Positions 57,637 through 64,000 of a DNA stretch of 64,000 nt are shown one piece after another; position 1 is the stretch's first letter, and each line of letters opens with the position of its first letter. A model generated the notes under the pieces. It made no database searches and was not told the origin of the DNA. It was given only the letters and a program-made list of their open reading frames with translations. The stretch is from Owenia fusiformis (Eukaryota; Annelida; Polychaeta; Sabellida; Oweniidae): contig CAIIXF020000009.1 in NCBI GenBank assembly GCA_903813345.2, forward strand, positions 2,046,001 to 2,110,000. The letters are read 5' to 3'. The position numbers were made by a program, and so were the translations under genes.

Positions 57637-57916
57637 ACTAGGGCAGAGGGGTGTAACGTTGATGTGTGGGGTAATGTCGACATAAGAGACGGGGTAACTT
57701 CGACACTTACTTATTAGAAGTGGAATTTCTGTCTTTCACCATGTTTGATTTCTGGAAAAATTGAAATCTCGCTAGATCTCGATCCATGCGAGAAAAAAAA
57801 ATTGGGCTTTCCCCCTAGATTGGAAATTAGAGCAAATAAACAACAAGGTGTCGAAGTTACCCCACATGTCGAAGTTACCTCAAAATGGTGTTGATGTTAC
57901 ACCCCTTCGCCCTAGT
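57637..57916. mobile_element. 280-bp MITE
   Basis: actagggcagaggggtgtaa at the left is mirrored by gttacaccccttcgccctag at the right. tcgaagttacccca-type subrepeats lie inside. Confidence 0.78.
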
Positions 57917-58262
57917 TGCAAGAAACAGATTGTACTTGTCACATGACTGCATGATATCATGATGATTGGATTCCAAATCAGTGGTTTTTGATACAGATTA
58001 GTATTCTATTTGCCATCTGTAACAGCTTTTGGCCAGATTTTGAGATATTTGAGGTAAAAAGGTCATTTTCAGATTGAAGAAATGTTTTTTCGAAATCGCC
58101 AGACATTCATATTTGACCCTCAATTTGAGATCCTGAACTTACACCTTACATTTTTTTGAAACAATAGCAAACAACTTGAAATAAATCCAAGCGCAATCTA
58201 TTCTTGTAACTACATGTAGATAGCCACAAAAGCTTATATCAAATAATAAACAAGGCATTAAC

Positions 58263-58414
58263 ATGCAAAATGTCACCACCTGCAATTTGTGATGCCGAAC
58301 ACCAATCGCTGAACGTTATGCCGAACGCCAATCGCATCAAACATCAACCACTAAAGACCATTTACAAAAAAGTTGGAGACTCTAACAATGTCACAACTTC
58401 TGGGTATGACATAA
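58263..58414 (-). mobile_element. TGTCACCAC/GGCGTTCGG interspersed repeat, copy 4
   Basis: Begins atgcaaaatgtcaccacctg and ends gtcacaacttctgggtatga. More diverged than the copy at 28447. Confidence 0.65.
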
Positions 58415-58993
58415 AAAATCATTTTAAGTTGGCCCATAAAGTCCTAATATAGTTGAGATTGAAGCCTTAGTTAATTTCACAAGTCAACCTCAACATGTCT
58501 GTGACAATTGGGCAAATTGGTGTACAATAACACTGCATGGCACTGTTTTGATGCAGCAGTGGTACATTTTCAAGTACCTTTGTGCCCTTAAAATCTTTTT
58601 GCCAATCAAGTATACAGTCATTACAAGGTCAAGAGTCATAACTGGTTTGTGATTATATATTTTACTCAAAGAGTAATTTTCTGAATGGTAGTTGAAGTCA
58701 TGAGTAAACTCACAAATAAATGCTGCCGCATTGTCATTTTTCAGTTTACATTTCCTTGTCTCTTCTTTGCCGATCATCTGTGCATTCATTCAAGTTTTCA
58801 AATAACTTTGTCCGAAGTAACTTACTTGAGTATTCAACTCACTCAAATATTCCATTTCTCAAGTATAATGCTTCATGAAACATCCACATTCTCATTTCAC
58901 TCATTATACTATGTCCTTTTACTGATGTCATGTTGCATTTGATCCTTTACAGATGTCACAATGTCTGAAGTCAAATTTTAATATGATGTCACA

Positions 58994-59263
58994 TCAGTCA
59001 CTATCACTGTCTGATAACTGATCTTTTTTACTTGATTTTTTATTGGACTTGGCACCTTTCTTTTTAGTACTTTTTGGAACTTGTTTCTTTTCTTTTGCTT
59101 TTAGTCTCGCAGCTGCTTTTGCAAGTTGTCTTTTCTTTTTGCTTTGTTGAGTTCTGTAGCCTCTGACAACTTCTGGGTGGCCTTCTTCAATCATTCTAGC
59201 TTCCCAGACCTCCATTTCTTCTACATATCTCTTTTTATCTGCGGCTGCCATGGCATAGAATTT
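58994..59263 (-). CDS. TFAM: TFAM last exon: helix 3 and basic tail
   Basis: 89 codons and stop. KFYAMAAADKKRYVEEMEVW is helix 3. The tail after HPEVVRGYRTQQ is built of KKKRQLAK, AKEKKQ, KKKGAKSNKKSSKK and a final SDSDSD. Confidence 0.9.
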   Translation of the reverse strand, partial: KFYAMAAADKKRYVEEMEVWEARMIEEGHPEVVRGYRTQQSKKKRQLAKAAARLKAKEKKQVPKSTKKKGAKSNKKSSKKDQLSDSDSD

Positions 59264-61376
59264 CTGAAACAAAAGAGAAGGATTGTTTTATGGTGCAGAT
59301 AGCAATAAACTGACTATCAAAGGGAATTTAGAATACATCTAAAAAACGAATATCTCAAACATATTAAAGAGTTCTCTACACAATGAAATCCCTGTACTGT
59401 ATGTGTAGCAGTATCCCCTATCACTTTTTAACACAAAGAGTTTCATAAATTCTTAAATGTTGACAGTATTAAAGAATTACGACATCCTTGCATGAGACAC
59501 TAAAAATTACAAAATCCTACGTTGTACTAAAAATTCCTCCACTCCAAAACATCCCAGGAGGTGTACAGAGGTGGATCTGAAAGCTACCAAGGGGGCCAAA
59601 ATTTCAAGTCTATAAAAACATTTTTGCACTTGGACAGAAAAAAATTTGGCCCCTGAACCCCAAATTTGGCCCAAATTTTGAAAACATAGGGCCCATTTTC
59701 TTGGTAATTTGGCCTTCAATTAAAAAATAAGGCCTAGTAATGCCCAAAAAGGCCCACTAATTAGTGTGCTAAACATTTTTGGGCCATGGTTTATGATATT
59801 CCCTACCTGTTTGTCTTCCTCAGGTGTTCTTAACCAAACCTCAGCAGCTCCCTTCATAAACATCTGAAAAAGCACAACATAAATTGTCTGGGATTCAATG
59901 AAACACTTTTGGGGACTATGGATCTCCCTCATGAATTGTATGTTGAGATGGCAAAGCCCACATAAGGGATTTGTGCATGAGTGTTTTTTTTTTATTTCAA
60001 CCAAAATCTGATAATGGATCCAGTGATATAATCAGTGAAACTTAGTCAGCTAGTCTTGTTGGGGCAGTGCATAACTTAACATTTATGTCATCCGGGTTTG
60101 AACATACGGTTCATAAATTGTCTATACTATATGAGCCAGGCCACAGGAAAAGGGGTCTTATCACAGATTTTTTCAATATTTTGATTTTTTTTTATCTTAA
60201 AAAGCACAAAGAGACCTTTCAAATGAGTCATGGCTTATGTCTTAACAATTTTTCCTTGCATATATAGACCAAAAAGTCTGATTTGAATCTAGCACATTTT
60301 CCTCTTAATCTTGGGCACATTTTTGGCTCTGTAGCACAATTTTAATTTTTGTGATAAGATCGGGGTTCCTATGGCCAGGCTCATATATATTGTATATGAT
60401 ATTAGGTAGAATGTTTTCGCGAGGTGCAAAGATTCAATTATTTTTATTTCAAATAGTTGGAATCCTATTTTTCAAAATATTGAGTTGGTATAGCACGAAC
60501 TTGCCTCAATATAGGAGACAGGGAGAGACAACTGCATGTTCACTTACCCTTACAGGTGCATCTCCTCGTTCTAGTTCAGACTGTTTGAAGAAATAGGTAA
60601 AAGAATTCAATGGCTTCTTTGGCATACCCATCTTTACCAATTTCTGAAATAAAGAACAATCAAATTGATTAATAAATATGACATTAGTTGGATACCCAGC
60701 TTTACCAATTTTTGAAATAAAGAACAATCAAATTGAGTAATAAATATGACATTAGTTGGATACATGAATACAAGTTGATTGAAGTACTCTACCCTTTTTT
60801 AAACAGCCCTTGTATTGATCAAATAAAAAATAATAAATGGAAGTAAAGGACTGAAGGAGGGGATACTAGATGGATCTTTTGGAAGAAACTCTAATCTCTT
60901 GAATGACCAGAATAATTAATAATATTTCTGTCACAAATAAAATCCAGGGGAACCCAGAGCAACAGATATATCTGTCACGTAATTTTACACTAAAACTGCT
61001 CTCACTTTGACAATTTATGTTTTAAAATGTATGTTATGGGTCTATATTTGCTAATCTTATGAAATCAAACATGAAATATATGAATTGTGTATTTAGATGT
61101 AAATGTCCAAAAACCGGCAAAACAGAAAAGTGCTCTTGTTTCAAACTCTTTTTAGAGGCTGGTATTCTGACTAATCTCTATCTTACTCCAAAAGGGCATT
61201 TAAGTAAAATAAGAATTCAAATTTACCCTTCTATTTGCACATAGCTTCTTTCTGTGACGTTTAGTCCTCTTGCTGTTTTCAATGTTTTCTCTCTGTTCAT
61301 CAGTTAGGCTGTCCATGTAGGCACGATGATCTATGAGCCATTGTTCCAATTTCCCCCTTTGTCGTGCATTATACTC
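58994..61376 (-). CDS. TFAM: TFAM-like mitochondrial HMG-box factor (5' partial)
   Basis: Packages and transcribes mitochondrial DNA. Exons in transcript order are 61376-61227, 60643-60548, 59863-59807 and 59263-58994. All are phase 0, giving 190 residues. The first exon, EYNARQRGKLEQWLIDHRAY onward with SKRTKRHRKK, corresponds to the end of HMG box A and the basic linker. MPKKPLNSFTYFFKQSE starts box B, and KRYVEEMEVWEARMIEEG closes it, matching human HNEMKSWEEQMIEVG. The tail is about 65 residues, very Lys-rich, and ends QLSDSDSD; the human tail is shorter. Box A and the mitochondrial presequence were not seen in 61377-64000 and presumably lie beyond the edge. Another two-box HMG protein is a less likely alternative. 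Confidence 0.85.
59566..59760 (+). mobile_element. GGATCTG element, copy 3 (decayed)
   Basis: Starts cagaggtggatctgaaagct and contains tttggcccctgaac, gggcccattttctt and aaaaaggcccac, but lacks the poly-C right end. In a TFAM intron. Confidence 0.65.
59807..59863 (-). CDS. TFAM: TFAM exon: HMG box B helix 2
   Basis: 19 codons, MFMKGAAEVWLRTPEEDKQ, with the conserved Trp and Leu of the HMG fold. The acceptor is tttttcag and the donor gtaggg. Confidence 0.88.
60548..60643 (-). CDS. TFAM: TFAM exon: HMG box B helix 1
   Basis: 32 codons starting KLVKMGMPKKPLNSFTYFFK. The acceptor is atttcag and the donor gtaagt. Its 3' splice site is duplicated 68 bp upstream. Confidence 0.88.
60624..60759. repeat. 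68-bp tandem duplication across a TFAM splice site
   Basis: The copies 60624-60691 and 60692-60759 share tttaccaattt, tgaaataaagaacaatcaaa and tgacattagttgg. Copy 1 includes the active acceptor and 20 coding bases; copy 2 reads CAA instead of CAG at that point. Confidence 0.88.
61227..61376 (-). CDS. TFAM: TFAM exon: end of box A and linker
   Basis: 50 codons. The alternating charged sequence with RTKRHRKKLCANRR resembles the basic linker between TFAM HMG boxes. The acceptor is tctacag and the donor gtaaat. Confidence 0.8.
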
Positions 61377-61833
61377 CTGTAGAAAATAAGAATAAGATAA
61401 TTAAAACCTTAATCTGAGTCTAGCTTTATTATGTGCTTAATACTTTTGGGATAGTACAAATCATCAAATTGTTTGAATCATGTATCATACCATGGGATTT
61501 CCATATTAAAAATTCTAATAAAAAAGACTGCCATACAAAATTAGGATGTATGAGCCTTACATTGAATCACCACACATACTGTATTGGAGATATGAGCCTA
61601 ACTATTGAATTGAATCACCTACATTTTACAGAGTTCTTTGACTGATTCTTTTCAGATGGCATATTTTGATCTACATGTATAACATAAAAAAATTGGAATT
61701 CAAGCAGAAAATATATACTTTTTATTAAACTATTGTCAGATCGGTTTTTACAATGTCAACATTTCAACTTGAATAAGCACATACTTGATTAATTATGATA
61801 AAATTTATAGTTTTTCATACAATATGTCAATGT

Positions 61834-61903
61834 TTTGTGACGGTTATCGTGGAAAGAATATGTCAATGCCTTAACAGCTTATTTCCATGATAACCGTCAC
61901 AAA
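61834..61903. repeat. 22-bp inverted repeat
   Basis: tttgtgacggttatcgtgga (from 61834) pairs with tccatgataaccgtcacaaa (to 61903). There is one mismatch, and the loop is 26 bases. Confidence 0.82.
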
Positions 61904-62520
61904 TTAAAACAAATAGTACCATGGGCACTGGGCTAACATGGTGTTGCCCAAAAAGAGAAAAGTGAATGATGACTAAAATGTCAGACAATAAATAAAATAA
62001 AACAGGAATTTTAGCAAAATTATTTCATACAAACTAAACTACTCTTTACATTGACATGGCTTTTTACAATGCAAGACACCTGAAATTATTTATAAAGCTA
62101 CCAATGGTCCAAAGTGAATTTTGTGCGACAAAATGGCAGCCATTTTGGAAATAGGCAAGCTTTTGAACCAGGAATCATAGGGGGTTTTCTGTATTGATGT
62201 TGAACAAACATAACTTAAAACGGGAATCCTATCAACAGAGATTTTAAAACGTGCCACTATGGTGAACTGACTGAGAGACAGATGGACAAATCAATGTGAA
62301 CTAAAATGGATAATACTTGTTTAATATTACAACAAAGCTGAAAAGGTTTGTACTGAAAACACGAAACTGAAATTAGATGACTTAAAAAAATATTTGAATA
62401 ACCTTTGACATTTAAAACCACTGTTAAATAACTGGTTCTATGACAAATGATTCATGACATGATTGTGTATTGATTGAACAAAGACATTTTTTATACACAT
62501 TTACAAAATAACTTAAAATA

Positions 62521-63043
62521 CTGTAGATTGGGTTAATTTGGCGCTACTTAATTCGGCGATTTTGCCATTTTTGGCATATTGGCGGCTATTTATTTTGGCG
62601 GATATGCAAAAAAAATGTCAATGCAATGTTAAACTTACAGGCTGTTTACGAATTACCATGTAAATGGGCATGTTTGGCTATGTTCATTTTTTCTTTTGAG
62701 GACCACTGGCGATATTCACCACGTTTGTACATGTTGTACATTTTTGTGAGATCATTTACATTTTGCACCTCGATCAATGCTGCTACTATAACGCGCTTTT
62801 CCTTTCTAGTTTTTCCCTGAGTATTAATGAGTGACTGACCAGTTCTGAGCCAATTTATGAGAGACATTTTTTCATATTTTTGGAAAAAACTGAACTGGAA
62901 GTGACCTAAATACACTAGACGAAATACCCTAGATAATTCCTGGGGATTCATTCTAAATTTTGACGAAGATTTATATTGGTGAATTTTTCAATTTCGCCAA
63001 ATTTGCCAAATTAAAGCGGGCGCCAAATTAACCCAATCTACAG
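62521..63043 (-). mobile_element. 523-bp TA-flanked element with a helix-turn-helix-like ORF
   Basis: TIRs ctgtagattgggttaatttg and mirror caaattaacccaatctacag, flanked by TA (62519-62520 and 63044-63045). The minus-strand frame 62951-62646 has 101 residues and ends YKRGEYRQWSSKEKMNIAKH then AHLHGNS. This resembles the DNA-binding start of pogo/Tigger-type transposases. It looks like an internally deleted transposon. Confidence 0.7.
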
Positions 63044-64000
63044 TATACATTCTAAGATTGCATATACAGCAAATAGAGTACAACTGATGTCAATGATTGG
63101 GCCATCATATTGATATTCTAAAAATTTATAATAAAAATACAACTTCTGAGAAGTGTGCTTTGACATAAAAGAAAAGAAATTATATTGAGCATTAACTCAA
63201 AAAGGGTGGTGTAATTGGTTCTTCAGTTATCTTCACGCCCCTAAAACTGCTAAAACTAATAATGTGAAATATTGTTGGAGGGCATTGGAACAATAATATA
63301 ATAGGTAGTTAAAATACTTTACATATCAGCAAAAAAGGATTTGGACACATTATATTTAAATAGGCATCAAGAACAAGAACATCTAGATATTAAAGGACAT
63401 TGTACATGTAAGTAGCATGTTTATTTTCATATTCATAAATACACATGTTTACTTGAAATTTGCTTGTACAATTAAAAGTGCCTCAAGCACAAAATAGTGG
63501 TTAAAAAAGCAAAAAGTGCACTTCTAGGCCTATTACAGTTTGGGCCTCTCAAAGTCTAAGTACATGTACATTTAGTCTGATGCAATTTGTTAAAGTAATC
63601 ATAAACAATTTATTTGATTTGGCCTATATGTACAGTGTGTCTCAAAAAAAATGTTACACTTACGAAATGTTCAATATCTTTCATGATTTTGACTTTTCCC
63701 CTAAAATATACTTTGATACCAAAAGACAAATCTTTGTCAAATAAATCCACACCATCAGATTCAAAATCCGTCCATGATTGACCACACAGGACAGATTTTA
63801 TAGATGCATGTGAAATCTTATTTGCTCCAACTTCTCAGTGGTTGGATATATGGTGATCAATTCTTTTTTGGTGTGAATGCTGTGGACAGTGATATCTTGA
63901 TATGATCAATGATCCAGTTGTTTCTTTCCTGGATAGAATTACAAGATTTCATTGTCAGAGTGTTCAATTTTGATACCGTATGATTACAGAATGACTCAGT

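Larger units (their letters stand above)
54901..58993. other. region between the candidate gene and TFAM
   Basis: No supported exon. Contains 22-bp ttaattatcacatatttcgt repeats (about 56313-56385), a MITE (57637-57916) and an interspersed repeat (58263-58414). A minus-strand ATGGCTTCC at about 55092 and ATGGCTGCC at about 57058 were considered as missing first exons and neither is convincing. Confidence 0.45.
61377..64000. other. right-edge region, probable TFAM intron
   Basis: No further HMG exon recognised. Holds a hairpin (61834-61903), an element with a transposase-like ORF (62521-63043) and, at 63632 to the edge, a tacagtgtgtctcaaaaaaa mariner-type terminus cut by the window. Confidence 0.5.

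Overview
The window is AT-rich, intron-rich eukaryotic DNA from an animal. The genes have GT-AG introns, the four recognised genes are all metazoan, and the introns and intergenic DNA are full of short inverted-repeat (MITE-like) elements and minisatellites. The repeat content resembles marine invertebrate genomes, but I cannot name the species or phylum from sequence alone.

Layout. (1) 1-10,598, plus strand: most of a SIRT7-type sirtuin gene. Eight clear coding exons (1,961-10,598) and one tentative upstream exon (428-480) are present; the 5' end is off the window or not recognised. The catalytic core is conventional, but the last exon adds about 1,240 low-complexity residues before ending in the GWFGxG-plus-basic tail that closes vertebrate SIRT7. 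(2) 15,889-36,519, minus strand: a complete four-exon Polycomb/CBX gene with an N-terminal chromodomain and a C-terminal repressor box (C-box). Its 14.3-kb third intron holds a tandem array in which a short transposon was inserted and then amplified. It converges with SIRT7. (3) 36,520-44,604: gene-poor DNA with a long palindromic foldback element, two minisatellites and an orphan collagen-like exon. (4) 44,605-47,461, minus strand: six exons of the cap-binding factor eIF4E; its very short first coding exon was not located. (5) 54,245-54,900, minus strand: two splice-compatible open exons of an unrecognised candidate gene. (6) 58,994-61,376, minus strand: the last four exons of a TFAM-like HMG-box gene, including the second HMG box; the 5' half lies beyond the right edge or was not recognised.

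The genes look like independent housekeeping and chromatin loci rather than a co-regulated cluster: a nucleolar NAD-dependent deacylase, a Polycomb repressor, a translation initiation factor and the mitochondrial DNA packaging factor. The most unusual signals are the giant disordered insertion in SIRT7 with its conserved terminus kept, the 141+81+9=231-bp arithmetic of the MITE-containing satellite with 9-bp target duplications, and a DNA transposon derivative that keeps a possible helix-turn-helix ORF. I did not find a convincing new multi-gene system. All calls come from reading and translating by eye; no database search was run.
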